Shown here piece by piece: positions 27,012-36,199 of a stretch of 64,000 nucleotides of DNA. The stretch lies in NCBI RefSeq assembly GCF_004000435.1, contig NZ_RBVZ01000002.1, positions 984,501 to 1,048,500 on the forward strand, written 5' to 3'. The position numbers and the translations under genes are program-made. Below the pieces are notes generated by a model. It was not told the origin of the DNA, ran no database searches, and worked only from the letters and a program-made list of their open reading frames with translations. Each line of letters begins with the position of its first letter. The first letter of the stretch is position 1. This stretch comes from Alexandriicola marinus (GTDB lineage Bacteria > Pseudomonadota > Alphaproteobacteria > Rhodobacterales > Rhodobacteraceae).

Positions 27012-28559
27012 ATGAACACTGATGCAAACTCATCCCTGTCGAACAGGGCCATAGTTGTCGGAGCGGGGCTTGGCGGTCTGGCTGCGGCGATGAGGCTTGG
27101 CGCCAAGGGTTACCGCGTGACGGTGGTTGACCGCCTCGATCGCGTTGGCGGGCGCGGCTCTTCGATCAGCGAGAGCGGTTACCGGTTCGATCTCGGGCCG
27201 ACCATTGTCACGGTTCCCGCGGTCTTCGAAGAGCTGTGGGCCGAATGCGGCGAAGACTTTCACAAGGATGTCGATCTCATCCCGCTTGATCCGTTCTACG
27301 AGATCAGGTGGCCCGATGGCAGCCACTTTGCGGCCTGTGGCGATACCGACCGCATGATCGCGGAAGTGGAGCGTCTGTCTCCACGCGATGTGAAGGGATA
27401 CCTGAGGTTCCTCAAGGATGCCTATCGCCGCTACGTGGTGGGTTTCGAAGGCATGGTCGCCAAGCCGATGCACAAGGCGTGGGAGACGATCAAGGTCCTG
27501 CCCGAATTCGCGCGGCTGCGGGCCGACCGGTCGATCCTCGGCCTTGCGCGGGCGCGGGTGAAAGACGAACGCCTGCGGATGGCGCTGTCATTCCATCCGC
27601 TGTTCATCGGGGGCGATCCGATGAACGTCACCTCGATGTATGCGCTGGTCAGTCACCTCGAGAAGGAATTCGGCGTCCACTATGCGATCGGCGGCGTGCA
27701 GGCGATCGCGGATGCGATGGCCGACGTCGTGCGCAAGCAGGGCGGCACGATCCGGCTCGAAGAGGATGTCGACGAGATCCTCGTGGATCACGGCAAGGCC
27801 TGCGGCATCCGGCTGGGATCGGGTGAAGTGATCCGGGCGCCGCTTGTCGTGTCGAACGCCGATGCGGGCCACACCTATGACACGCTCCTTCGCAATCAGC
27901 GCAAGTCGCGCTGGACCGAACGCAAGATGGCCTCGCGCCGTTGGTCGATGGGCCTGTATGTCTGGTATTTTGGAACCAAGGGTACGGCCGGGATGTGGCC
28001 CGATGTGGGCCACCACACGATCCTGAGCGGCCCGCGCTATGAAGGCCTGCTGAAGGACATCTTCATCAACGGAACGCTCTCCGACGACATGAGCCTTTAT
28101 GTTCACCGGCCCTCGGTGTCCGACCCGGATGTCGCCCCGGATGGTGACGACACGTTCTATGTCCTGTCGCCGGTGCCGCATCTGGGCCATGACAACGGCG
28201 TCGACTGGACGCAGGAAGAGGCAGCCTACCGCGAAAAGGTCGCCCGCGTTCTTGAGCAGACCATCCCCGGTTTTCAGGATCACATCGCAGCCTCGCTCAT
28301 CTTTACGCCCGAGGATTTCAGGACAAGGTATCTGTCGCCGCATGGATGCGGATTCTCGATCGAGCCGCGAATCCTGCAATCCGCTTGGTTCCGGCCCCAC
28401 AACAAGAGCGAGGAAGTCGAGGGCCTGTATCTGACGGGCGCGGGCACCCATCCCGGCGCCGGCCTGCCTGGCGTGGTCTCAAGCGCCAAGGTCATCGCGC
28501 AGCTGATCCCCGATGCGCCCCAATCGTCGAGCACGACCATGCCGCTGGCTGCCGAATGA
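27012..28559 (+). CDS. crtI: Phytoene desaturase (CrtI)
   Basis: A 515-residue FAD-dependent desaturase with Rossmann motif VGAGLGGLAAAMRLGAKGYR, VGGRGSS, and the C-terminal carotenoid-desaturase signature GAGTHPGAGLPGV. It converts phytoene to neurosporene (three steps) or lycopene; with crtC, crtD and crtF present the neurosporene/spheroidene route is expected. The start is the ATG at 27012; a GTG directly before it (27009) is in frame, with tcggag upstream. Its stop overlaps the crtB start. Confidence 0.96.
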   Translation: MNTDANSSLSNRAIVVGAGLGGLAAAMRLGAKGYRVTVVDRLDRVGGRGSSISESGYRFDLGPTIVTVPAVFEELWAECGEDFHKDVDLIPLDPFYEIRWPDGSHFAACGDTDRMIAEVERLSPRDVKGYLRFLKDAYRRYVVGFEGMVAKPMHKAWETIKVLPEFARLRADRSILGLARARVKDERLRMALSFHPLFIGGDPMNVTSMYALVSHLEKEFGVHYAIGGVQAIADAMADVVRKQGGTIRLEEDVDEILVDHGKACGIRLGSGEVIRAPLVVSNADAGHTYDTLLRNQRKSRWTERKMASRRWSMGLYVWYFGTKGTAGMWPDVGHHTILSGPRYEGLLKDIFINGTLSDDMSLYVHRPSVSDPDVAPDGDDTFYVLSPVPHLGHDNGVDWTQEEAAYREKVARVLEQTIPGFQDHIAASLIFTPEDFRTRYLSPHGCGFSIEPRILQSAWFRPHNKSEEVEGLYLTGAGTHPGAGLPGVVSSAKVIAQLIPDAPQSSSTTMPLAAE

Positions 28560-29605
28560 CCGCGTCTCACGGGATATCGCCGGCCGATCTGGAGCATTGC
28601 CGCGCCGCGATCCGGACAGGGTCGCTTAGCTTTCATTCGGCCTCGAAGATGTTGCCTGGCCGGGTCCGTGATCCGGCGCTGGCGCTTTATGCCTTTTGCC
28701 GGCTCGCCGATGACGAGGTCGACGAGGGCGATGCCAAGGAACGCGCGGTCCTCAAGCTTCAGGAACGGCTTGATCTGGCCTATCGCGGCATGCCGAGGAA
28801 CGCGCCCGAAGATCGTGCTTTTGCCGCGATCATCGACCGGTTCGAGATGCCCCGCGACCTTCCCGAGGCGCTTCTGGAAGGGCTTGCCTGGGATTCGCTT
28901 GAACGGCGATACCAGACCCTGTCGGATGTCCGGTCCTATTCCGCTCGTGTCGCAAGCGCCGTCGGCGCCATGATGTGCGTCCTGATGGAGATGCGCGACC
29001 CAAACGCCTTGGCGCGGGCCTGCGATCTGGGCGTGGCGATGCAGCTGACCAACATCGCCCGTGACGTGGGCGAAGATGCCCGCGCGGGGCGACTTTACCT
29101 GCCGCTGGACTGGTTCGAGGATGCGGGCGTTGATCCCGACGCGTTTCTTGACGCGCCCGAGCCCACCCGCGAAATCAAGCGTATGGTCTCGCGCCTGCTG
29201 GCCGAGGCCGAGCGGCTTTACCTGCGGTCCGAGGCCGGAATCCGCGCGCTGCCGCGCGATGCGCGGATGGGGATCTGGGCCGCGCGCCTGATCTATGCCG
29301 GCATCGGCCGCGAGGTGCGCCGCAACGGGTTCGACAGCGTGACCCGCCGGGCACATACGACGATGCGTCAGAAACTGGGTTGGATGGCCCAGGCATCGGG
29401 ACGGGCTGCGATCGGCATGGTGATGCCGCGATCCGCCGTGATCTATGCGCCCTGCCTCGAAGAGACGGCCTACCTTGTCTCGGCCGCGGGCCGGACCGAC
29501 AGGGTCCCGGGACGGGCGCAGGCGATTGTCGATCTTCTGGCCGAAATCCGGCTGCGTGACGCGCGGATGCAGGAGCAGGTTGGAAAAGGGTTCTCGGGGG
29601 TCTAG
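28556..29605 (+). CDS. crtB: Phytoene synthase (CrtB)
   Basis: A 349-residue squalene/phytoene synthase with the first Asp-rich motif DDEVD (52-56) and second motif region LTNIARDVGEDA. It condenses two geranylgeranyl diphosphates to phytoene. The ATG overlaps the crtI stop as ATGA. A longer frame from 28346 lies inside crtI and is rejected. Confidence 0.96.
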   Translation: MTASHGISPADLEHCRAAIRTGSLSFHSASKMLPGRVRDPALALYAFCRLADDEVDEGDAKERAVLKLQERLDLAYRGMPRNAPEDRAFAAIIDRFEMPRDLPEALLEGLAWDSLERRYQTLSDVRSYSARVASAVGAMMCVLMEMRDPNALARACDLGVAMQLTNIARDVGEDARAGRLYLPLDWFEDAGVDPDAFLDAPEPTREIKRMVSRLLAEAERLYLRSEAGIRALPRDARMGIWAARLIYAGIGREVRRNGFDSVTRRAHTTMRQKLGWMAQASGRAAIGMVMPRSAVIYAPCLEETAYLVSAAGRTDRVPGRAQAIVDLLAEIRLRDARMQEQVGKGFSGV

Positions 29606-29638
29606 GTTAGCCATGGGCTGACCTTGAAAGGATCGCCG

Positions 29639-30118
29639 ATGGACCCCCTGATTTTCGTTGTCCTGCTTGCCGCCTGTTTCGCCGCCGGAACCACCGGCGC
29701 CATGTTCCCCACGGGGCCCTGGTACGAACGCCTTGAAAAGCCGTCATGGGTGCCGCCCAACTGGCTGTTCCCCGTCGCATGGACGACGATCTATTTTCTG
29801 ATCGCCTTTGCCGGCGCGCGCGCCGCCCCCATGGAGGGGAGCCATTATGCGATGGCCTTCTGGGCGCTGCAGATCGCGCTGAACACGCTCTGGACGCCGA
29901 TCTTCTTTGGTCTCAGGCGGCTCAAGGGTTCGCTCCCGGTGATGGCTCTGCTCTGGATGTCGGTCGCGGGCTGCACCTATACCCATTTCCAGCTGGATTT
30001 CTGGGCAGGTCTTGCCTTCGTGCCGTACCTGACATGGGTGACGGTGGCCTCTGCGCTGAACCTCTCGGTCGCGCGCCTCAACCCCGACGAAAAGCCGGTT
30101 CAGCCATCTCAGCTGTGA
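29639..30118 (+). CDS. tspO: TspO/MBR family tryptophan-rich sensory protein
   Basis: A 159-residue membrane protein with five transmembrane helices and the family blocks FPTGPWYERLEKPSWVPPNW, WTTIYF and ALNTLWTPIFF. In Rhodobacter TspO (once called CrtK) sits in the outer membrane, binds tetrapyrroles and modulates photosynthesis gene expression together with the PpsR/AppA system. The ATG at 29639 has gaaagga upstream. Position directly after crtB is the standard cluster arrangement. Confidence 0.93.
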   Translation: MDPLIFVVLLAACFAAGTTGAMFPTGPWYERLEKPSWVPPNWLFPVAWTTIYFLIAFAGARAAPMEGSHYAMAFWALQIALNTLWTPIFFGLRRLKGSLPVMALLWMSVAGCTYTHFQLDFWAGLAFVPYLTWVTVASALNLSVARLNPDEKPVQPSQL

Positions 30119-30284
30119 CAGGCGACTGTGCCGATGTTACAACGCTGGCGAAACTCTGCCGTATGACGGCGGTGTTCCCATCAATGCAGTGATAGGCATT
30201 CGCGACCCCGGTAGTATGAACGGGTATCCCGTTTGCGAAGGGGCTGTTCGCGGCGGTCCGGAACTGAACTTGCGAGGATATGCA

Positions 30285-30866
30285 ATGCTACAGATGATTT
30301 CCAAGTCCGTGCTTCTGATCGGTCTCAGCACCGCTCTGAGCGGGTGCCTCCTGACCCGCAACCCGGATTTCAACGATGCGGCCCGAGACGCGGCGACCCT
30401 GTTCGATGACATTTCCGCCGTGCCGGAGCTGGAGGCGGATGAATTGCCGTCATCCGGCGAAGCGCGATATGTCGGGATCGCCGCGCTCAACTATGAAGAG
30501 CGGCTCGACATCGGGAGCGAGAATAACGACTACCTTGCAGATATCTCCTTTGACGTCAGCTTCGAAGAAGACGGTGAGGTCGAAGGCCAGATATCCAATG
30601 TTCAGAGCCCGGACGGAGCCGTTGGCGGCACGCTCGATCTGCAGGATGGAGAGATCTTCGCAAATGGCGTGAATGGCGACTTTGTCGGTGAGCTTGATGA
30701 CGACGGAACGTCGATCTTCATCAGCATGGACGTCAACAGCGATTTCCACGGGGACGGAACCGGAGAGCCCTCCGGTCTGCTTGGCACGTTCAGCGGTGAA
30801 TATGAATCCGACACCGAAGAAGGCGACATACTCGGCTCATTCGCGGCAGAATTCGAAAGGCCCTGA
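30285..30866 (+). CDS. Acidic lipoprotein, paralogue 1 (unknown function)
   Basis: A 193-residue protein with a lipoprotein signal; the lipobox LSGC places the acylated Cys at residue 21. The mature part is highly acidic and rich in Gly, with beta-type alternation such as GTLDLQDGEIFANGVNGDF. It ends LLGTFSGEYES..GSFAAEFERP, reminiscent of TbpB-like beta-barrel surface lipoproteins, but this resemblance is weak. It shares its layout with the next gene (a YVGIAALNYEE versus YEGVAGFAYDE block), so the two are tandem duplicates. I know of no counterpart in standard photosynthesis clusters. The ATG at 30285 has gaggata upstream. Confidence 0.75.
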   Translation: MLQMISKSVLLIGLSTALSGCLLTRNPDFNDAARDAATLFDDISAVPELEADELPSSGEARYVGIAALNYEERLDIGSENNDYLADISFDVSFEEDGEVEGQISNVQSPDGAVGGTLDLQDGEIFANGVNGDFVGELDDDGTSIFISMDVNSDFHGDGTGEPSGLLGTFSGEYESDTEEGDILGSFAAEFERP

Positions 30867-30999
30867 TCGGGATTCTGGCGCAGGCGGCTTTGTGCCCGTC
30901 TGCGCCAGCTCACGTGCATCGGGATTGCCCGAGACCGGATTGCCGGACATACTTAGTAATAGAGAGGCCCAAGAAGGGCCCACATCGAGAGGCGAGCAG

Positions 31000-31623
31000 A
31001 TGAAGATTTCCCATGTCGGGCGTGTAGCCCTTTTGTGTGCTGTGTCGGCTGTGGCTGGATGCAGCAGCATCGAAGACTTGTTCACCAGCGATAACGAGAC
31101 CGAGACCACGAACGAACCGGTCGAGACGTTCTCGAGTTTCGATGGGCAGATCGTCGAGGGTCTGGATTACATCAGGTTGGCCGACGATCTCGATCCCACC
31201 GAGGTGGATGACATCCCCGGCTCGGGTTCGGTCGCCTACGAAGGTGTTGCCGGTTTCGCCTATGATGAGGCGCCCGGTGGCAACGCCGCCAATTACGAGA
31301 TCATGGCCGACGTTTCCCTAGAGGCGGATTTCGATGATGGCGATGTCATCGGAACCTTCGACAATTTCAACACGGTGGATGACGTCCAGCTGGATGGTAG
31401 TCTGACGGTCACCGAAGGCGAAATCAGCGATCAGGTCGTGACTGGCAATGCCATCGGTGATTTCGTCGACGGAGACGACGCGGTGATCTGGAACCTTGAT
31501 ATCGTTGGCGAGTTCTATGGCGATGAGGGCGAATACATTTATGGCCTGGCAAACGGAACCGCTGACAACGGCGGTTCGGAAGTGACAGATGTCTTCGGTG
31601 AATTCGCGGTCGGGCAGGATTAG
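31000..31623 (+). CDS. Acidic lipoprotein, paralogue 2 (unknown function)
   Basis: A 207-residue predicted lipoprotein with lipobox VAGC (Cys21), followed by an acidic linker rich in Thr, Asn and Glu and a Gly/Asp-rich beta domain (GTFDNFNTVDDVQLDGSL; ends EVTDVFGEFAV). Its similarity to the gene before it over the YEG/YVG block and the C-terminal GTF/GEF repeats indicates duplication. It is separated from paralogue 1 by 133 bases and has gaggcgagcag before the ATG. Function is unknown; an envelope location is expected. Confidence 0.75.
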   Translation: MKISHVGRVALLCAVSAVAGCSSIEDLFTSDNETETTNEPVETFSSFDGQIVEGLDYIRLADDLDPTEVDDIPGSGSVAYEGVAGFAYDEAPGGNAANYEIMADVSLEADFDDGDVIGTFDNFNTVDDVQLDGSLTVTEGEISDQVVTGNAIGDFVDGDDAVIWNLDIVGEFYGDEGEYIYGLANGTADNGGSEVTDVFGEFAVGQD

Positions 31624-31658
31624 ACAAAGTCTGCACGGCCCCGGCGGGCGCGGGCGGG

Positions 31659-32717
31659 TTATTCTCCCCAGGTCTTGCGAAGGACGGACAACCAGTTGCG
31701 ATGCGCCAGCTTTTCGATCAGCGGCGCGTCGTAACCATGCGAGGCCATTGCCTCGAGCAAGTCGGGAAGGCCCGACACGTCGCCGAGGCATTCGGGGATG
31801 TTCGCGCCGTCGAAATCCGATCCAAGGCCCACATGATCTTCGCCCAGCTTCTCGATCAGGTGATCGAGGTGGCGCAGCATGATATCCCAACCGGTGTCGG
31901 GGTTCAGGCTCCCGTCTTCGCGCAGGAACATGGTCGCGTAATTCAGGCCGACGATACCGCCGCTGTCGCGGATCATGTCGAGTTGCCGGTCCGTCAGGTT
32001 GCGAGGTGATTGGCAGATGGCATGGGCGTTCGAATGGCTCGCGATCAGGGGCGCGTTGCTTGTGGCCGCAACGTCATCCATGCCCTGCTCGGTGATATGC
32101 GACAGATCGATCGCGATTTTCAGGTCATTGCAGGCGCGGACGAGCCTCTTGCCCGACTCTGTCAGGCCCGGGCCGGTATCGGGGGAACCGGGAAACCGGA
32201 ACGGAACACCGTGGCCGAACACGTTCGTGCGCGACCAGACCGGCCCGAGTGACCGAAGCCCCATCGAATGAAACAGGTAGAGCGCGTCGAGATCGGGATC
32301 GATCGCCTCGACGCCTTCCATGTGCATCACGCAGGCGATGCGTCCCGAGGCCATCGCCGCCTCAATGTCGTGGACGGACAGGCAAAGCGCAAACTCATCC
32401 GGCCATTCCCGGCACATCGCAACAAGGTGCCCGGCCATCGACATCGCGGCGGGAAGCGCGGCAATGTGGTCGATCTCTTGCGGCAGCGGGATATCGTAGG
32501 GCGGGGCCGTCATGATCTCCTGCACCTCGGCAAAGGGGATCTCCATCGGCGACGGAACGAAGATCGCAAACAGGCCACCGGCAAATCCACCGTCCCGCAT
32601 GCGCCCGATATCCATATGGCCGCCCCCGGCCGTTCCCTCGACAAGCTCGGACCGCGAGGCGCCGTGCATCCAGACGCGGAGCAGAAAATCATTGTGGCCG
32701 TCGAAGACAGGAATCAT
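31659..32717 (-). CDS. Membrane dipeptidase, peptidase family M19
   Basis: A 352-residue zinc dipeptidase of the renal dipeptidase family: N-terminal FDGHNDFL with metal ligands His8 and Asp10, the bridging Glu in MHMEGVEA, ISHITEQG-type metal His (DLSHIT) and ASHSNAHA. These enzymes cleave dipeptides, including D-amino acid ones, and sometimes beta-lactams. The ATG at 32717 with aaaggacc upstream is preferred. It follows crtC on the same strand (70 bases), but is not part of the carotenoid pathway; an analogous role to the nearby peptide-type transporter is possible but speculative. Confidence 0.9.
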   Translation of the reverse strand: MIPVFDGHNDFLLRVWMHGASRSELVEGTAGGGHMDIGRMRDGGFAGGLFAIFVPSPMEIPFAEVQEIMTAPPYDIPLPQEIDHIAALPAAMSMAGHLVAMCREWPDEFALCLSVHDIEAAMASGRIACVMHMEGVEAIDPDLDALYLFHSMGLRSLGPVWSRTNVFGHGVPFRFPGSPDTGPGLTESGKRLVRACNDLKIAIDLSHITEQGMDDVAATSNAPLIASHSNAHAICQSPRNLTDRQLDMIRDSGGIVGLNYATMFLREDGSLNPDTGWDIMLRHLDHLIEKLGEDHVGLGSDFDGANIPECLGDVSGLPDLLEAMASHGYDAPLIEKLAHRNWLSVLRKTWGE

Positions 32718-32786
32718 CAGAGGTCCTTTCGAAAGCCCGATGATGAGGTGGGCGCATGCCCCGCGCAAGAACCGTTTCCGATGATG

Positions 32787-33812
32787 TCAGGTCGCGGGGG
32801 TGTCGAAGTCCCAACCCGGCCGGCGCGGCACCCTCACGGCGAGCATCGGCTTGAGAAGCGGCGAGGCGAACCGATCCAGATCCAGCGCCTCGTGAACTCC
32901 GGTCACCTCTTCTCCGTTGATCTGCGTTCGGACGACCGACCTAGAATAGAAAGGGGCATCAAGCATCGGCAGAACCTGACGCGGCACGACACCGGGATCG
33001 GCGCGCGTCTCGCGGCGGACAAGCCAGTTGGTGCGCCGGAACCGGGTGCGCGGCGGGGCCTGCGTCAGCCGGGCCTGACCATCTATGTCAAAGGCGATCG
33101 CCGTTTCCAGATGCGTCCCGTCCCGCCGTTCCGCATCATAGAAACAGGTGGCGCCTGTCCCGGTCGGAAACCGGCCCCATGTCCAGAACCGAAAATCCTG
33201 CTCAAGCGCGCGATCCCCGAAATTCGAGTCGAAATAGCCGTGCCCGTCCCATTTCCAGCCCGGGGCGTCCAGTTCGACGCGGATGTCCGAGATGGGCGCA
33301 AACGGCCTCCAGATATGGCCACCATCGCTGTCGAGGACCAGTTCTACATCGGAGATCGCTCGGGGCATGACAGTGATCCGACCACGCACCCGGCTGACAA
33401 GGGGCGGGCTGGAAATCTCGTCGATATCGATGATGAGCTTGCCATCCGACCAGCGCATCCGGCTCGGGCCTACCTCGAATTCGGTGTCACTGCGCCGAAG
33501 TGCGGCACGGCCCCGATCGGTCATGGTGAACCGCCCGCCCGGACCATAGGTCGCGACATTGATGCAGACATGATTCTCGGGATCCTTGCGGCCCGACCAC
33601 GCATACCATGGGGAAAAGACCGACCCGATGAACCCTATGACCGAGACTGCGCGCTGGCCGTCATCCGAGATCCCGTCGACATACCACCAGGCATAGCCGT
33701 TGGGCGCGACTTCGACAGAGAAGCAAGGTCCGCCCCGATCGCCTCGGCCGCGTGCCGTCCGGAGAGTGTCGCCATCGGGACGCCCGCCCCCGGATGGGCC
33801 CCGCCCCCGCAC
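32787..33812 (-). CDS. crtC: Acyclic carotenoid 1,2-hydratase / hydroxyneurosporene synthase (CrtC); start uncertain
   Basis: The family core begins YAWWYVDGISDDGQRAVSVI at about 33703 and continues through GFIGSVFSPWY and HGYFDSNFGDRALE. CrtC adds water at the 1,2 double bond of neurosporene or its derivatives. No ATG, GTG or TTG lies just before the core; the nearest in-frame start is a GTG at 33812 with agggg nine bases upstream, giving 341 residues and an overlap of 178 bases with crtD. About 28 N-terminal residues encoded inside crtD would then be Gly/Arg-rich and unconserved. The overlap itself is certain because the core of CrtC starts very near the crtD stop. Confidence 0.88.
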   Translation of the reverse strand: MRGRGPSGGGRPDGDTLRTARGRGDRGGPCFSVEVAPNGYAWWYVDGISDDGQRAVSVIGFIGSVFSPWYAWSGRKDPENHVCINVATYGPGGRFTMTDRGRAALRRSDTEFEVGPSRMRWSDGKLIIDIDEISSPPLVSRVRGRITVMPRAISDVELVLDSDGGHIWRPFAPISDIRVELDAPGWKWDGHGYFDSNFGDRALEQDFRFWTWGRFPTGTGATCFYDAERRDGTHLETAIAFDIDGQARLTQAPPRTRFRRTNWLVRRETRADPGVVPRQVLPMLDAPFYSRSVVRTQINGEEVTGVHEALDLDRFASPLLKPMLAVRVPRRPGWDFDTPAT

Positions 33813-35236
33813 AGATACAGCCCCTGTATCGTCGTCCGCGCGCGGGGCCGCTTCAGCCCCGCTGTCAAACCGTGCGGACTTCTGCCGTAGAGAGATCCCT
33901 TGCTGGCCGGAAAGAGCCGGGCGAACTCCGTCGGGCTGCTCAGCGTCTGCGGCCCCGGAACCGGATCGAAGGTCAGGCCAAATGCCGCCAGCCTGTCGAA
34001 GACCTGTTTCTGACATGCGCGCACCTCTTCCTCGGTTTCGGCGATGGCGTTGCTGGGAACGCCGTTCAATATGATTTCAAACCGCTCCGGCCCGTCCGGC
34101 CGCGCCGCGGTGGCCCGATCCTGCGCACAGACATAAAGGGTTGCGTCAGACGGATGCTGGCCCCGGTCAAGCCGGACGAATTCCGCGTTGGGTTCCGATC
34201 CGAAGAACACGGTATGATAGGCCAGATCGGGGCCCGTCGGTCGTGCCGCGAAGGCATGCACCCAGGCCGACAGGCTTCGCGGTTCCACCGCAGCCGCAGG
34301 CACGGCATTCCTGGCGTCGTCACCCATAAGGCCGCCATGGATTGCACGCGGGTCACCGTTGAACACGACCGCATCCGCGCTGATCCGGCCTGTGCCTGTT
34401 ACGATCCCCGTTGCCCGACCGTCACGTATTTCGATCGACTGGACCTCTGTTCCGAACAGGAATCTGGCTCCCTTGGCGCGGGCCAGTTCGGCGATTGTAC
34501 GTGCCAGTTCCCCCATGCCGCCCTCGACCGACCAAACGCCCCGCGCCTCGGCTTCGGAGATCAGCGCCAGAAGCGCAGGGGAACCTTGCGGCGATCCACC
34601 GACATAGGTGGCATAGCGCCCGAACAATTGTGCGAGCCGCCGGTCGGTAAAGGCCCCGTCCAGCATCCGCGCCAGCGACGCCAGCGGTGCCATATCCAGG
34701 ATCAGTCGGGGTGACTTTGCCACGACGGCCGCCATCGACAGGGACGACGGATCGGCCGCTTTCATCATCGGCGCGTCGAAGGCTTCGAACAGGCGGGCCG
34801 CGCGGCTCGTGACCTGTTCGAATTCCGCAACCGCGTTGGAGCCAAAGGCCGCGCGGACGTTCGACACGGTCTCTGCACGGTCAGAGGTCAGGTCGAACTG
34901 CGTCCCGTCTTCCCAATAGTGGCGGGCGATGACGGACAATTCGTGCAAGGTCAGATGATCATCCAGCCGTTCGCCTGCATCCGCGAACAGCGCCTCGAAG
35001 ACCGGCTTCATCGTTAGGACAGTCGGGCCGGTATCAACGGGGCCTGCCGCGCTTGGCAAGGTCCGGATCTTGCCGCCGGGATGATCGGCGGACTCGACCA
35101 CGGTCACGGCATATCCCGCCGCCGCAAGCCGGAGCGCTGTCGCCAGTCCGCCGATGCCCGCGCCGATGATGGCCACGTGAAACTGTTCCGATCGCTGATC
35201 GATGATGTCGACCTCCTCAGAGGATTGTTGACTCAT
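33635..35236 (-). CDS. crtD: Methoxyneurosporene/hydroxyneurosporene desaturase (CrtD)
   Basis: A 533-residue FAD-dependent C-3,4 desaturase: Rossmann motif IIGAGIGGLATALRLAAAGY, PGGKIR, VDTGPTVLTM and C-terminal CGGGAHPGAGVPMATLSGR. It works with CrtC and CrtF to make spheroidene. After the conserved end (AAEAIGADL) it continues about 27 further residues rich in Ser, Pro, Arg and Thr, in a segment that overlaps crtC. The gene diverges from crtE; two PpsR palindromes lie between them. Confidence 0.94.
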   Translation of the reverse strand: MSQQSSEEVDIIDQRSEQFHVAIIGAGIGGLATALRLAAAGYAVTVVESADHPGGKIRTLPSAAGPVDTGPTVLTMKPVFEALFADAGERLDDHLTLHELSVIARHYWEDGTQFDLTSDRAETVSNVRAAFGSNAVAEFEQVTSRAARLFEAFDAPMMKAADPSSLSMAAVVAKSPRLILDMAPLASLARMLDGAFTDRRLAQLFGRYATYVGGSPQGSPALLALISEAEARGVWSVEGGMGELARTIAELARAKGARFLFGTEVQSIEIRDGRATGIVTGTGRISADAVVFNGDPRAIHGGLMGDDARNAVPAAAVEPRSLSAWVHAFAARPTGPDLAYHTVFFGSEPNAEFVRLDRGQHPSDATLYVCAQDRATAARPDGPERFEIILNGVPSNAIAETEEEVRACQKQVFDRLAAFGLTFDPVPGPQTLSSPTEFARLFPASKGSLYGRSPHGLTAGLKRPRARTTIQGLYLCGGGAHPGAGVPMATLSGRHAAEAIGADLASLSKSRPTAMPGGMSTGSRMTASAQSRS

Positions 35237-35246
35237 TCCCCTAAAG

Positions 35247-35264
35247 TGTCCAGTCTAATTGACA
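35247..35264. promoter_or_regulatory. PpsR/CrtJ binding palindrome (crtD side)
   Basis: Perfect TGT-N12-ACA, 10 bases upstream of the crtD start codon, in the crtD-crtE divergent region. Confidence 0.85.
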
Positions 35265-35271
35265 TATGCTA

Positions 35272-35289
35272 TGTCTAGCTAAGATGACA
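35272..35289. promoter_or_regulatory. PpsR/CrtJ binding palindrome (crtE side)
   Basis: Second perfect TGT-N12-ACA, seven bases from the first. Tight pairing like this is the arrangement bound cooperatively by CrtJ at Rhodobacter bchC. Confidence 0.85.
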
Positions 35290-35317
35290 TATGAACCACG
35301 CCTGAGGAGAGCGAAGC

Positions 35318-36199
35318 ATGCTACTTGCCGAACGGATCGATGAGGCGGTGCGCAAAGCGGTCAGATCCGCGCGGACGGGAGTGACCCCGCCCAGGCTTGC
35401 CTCGGCGCTGGAATATGCCGTAACGCCGGGCGGTGCGCGGATCCGACCAACGATCCTTCTTTCGGTCGCCTGTGCCTGCGGCGACGACAGGCCCGCGCTT
35501 TCCGATGCGGCAGCCGCCGCGCTCGAGGTTCTGCATTGCGCAAGCCTTGTGCACGACGATCTGCCGATGTTCGACGATGCCGCCATGCGCCGGGGCAAGC
35601 CTTCGGTCCATCGGGCCTATAGCGAACCGCTGTCCCTGCTGACGGGCGACAGCCTGATCATTCTCGCGTTCGGCCTGCTGGCCCGCGCAGCCCCCGATGC
35701 CCCTGAAAGGGCCATGGCCCTTGTCGATATTCTTTCGCGCCGGTCTGGGATGCCCGACGGCATCTGCGCCGGTCAGGGTTGGGAGAGCGAGGCAGACATC
35801 GACCTTTCGGCCTATCACCGGTCGAAGACAGGTGCGCTGTTCGTGGCGGCGACCCAAATGGGCGCTGTGGCTGCGGGGCAGGACCCCGAGCCGTGGGAAG
35901 AGCTTGGCGCACGGATCGGCGAAGCGTTTCAGGTCGCCGATGACCTGCGCGACGCGCTCTGCGGTGAAGATGAGCTTGGCAAGCCAGTCGGGCAGGACGA
36001 TCTGCACGGCCGCCCGAACGCCGTGAGCGTTCTTGGTGTGCGCGGCGCGGTCAGCAGGCTGGACGATATCCTTGCCGGTGCGATCTCGTCGATCCCGGCC
36101 TGCCCCGGCGAGGCCGCTCTTGCCAAGATGGTGCGCGCCTATGCCGACAAGATCGTTCCAAGTGCCGCGAGGCAACGGACAAGCGTTCCGGGCGAATGA
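35318..36199 (+). CDS. crtE: Geranylgeranyl diphosphate synthase (CrtE)
   Basis: A 293-residue trans-prenyltransferase with the first Asp-rich motif DDLPMFDD (80-87) and second DDLRD (208-212). It makes the C20 precursor used both for phytoene and for the bacteriochlorophyll tail. It starts the long plus-strand run crtE-crtF-bchCXYZ-puf. Its stop overlaps the crtF start. Confidence 0.96.
   Translation: MLLAERIDEAVRKAVRSARTGVTPPRLASALEYAVTPGGARIRPTILLSVACACGDDRPALSDAAAAALEVLHCASLVHDDLPMFDDAAMRRGKPSVHRAYSEPLSLLTGDSLIILAFGLLARAAPDAPERAMALVDILSRRSGMPDGICAGQGWESEADIDLSAYHRSKTGALFVAATQMGAVAAGQDPEPWEELGARIGEAFQVADDLRDALCGEDELGKPVGQDDLHGRPNAVSVLGVRGAVSRLDDILAGAISSIPACPGEAALAKMVRAYADKIVPSAARQRTSVPGE

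Noticed and set aside
32268-33890. 540-residue plus-strand ORF opposite the dipeptidase and crtC
   Set aside because: Antisense shadow; low-complexity basic product, conserved genes on the other strand.
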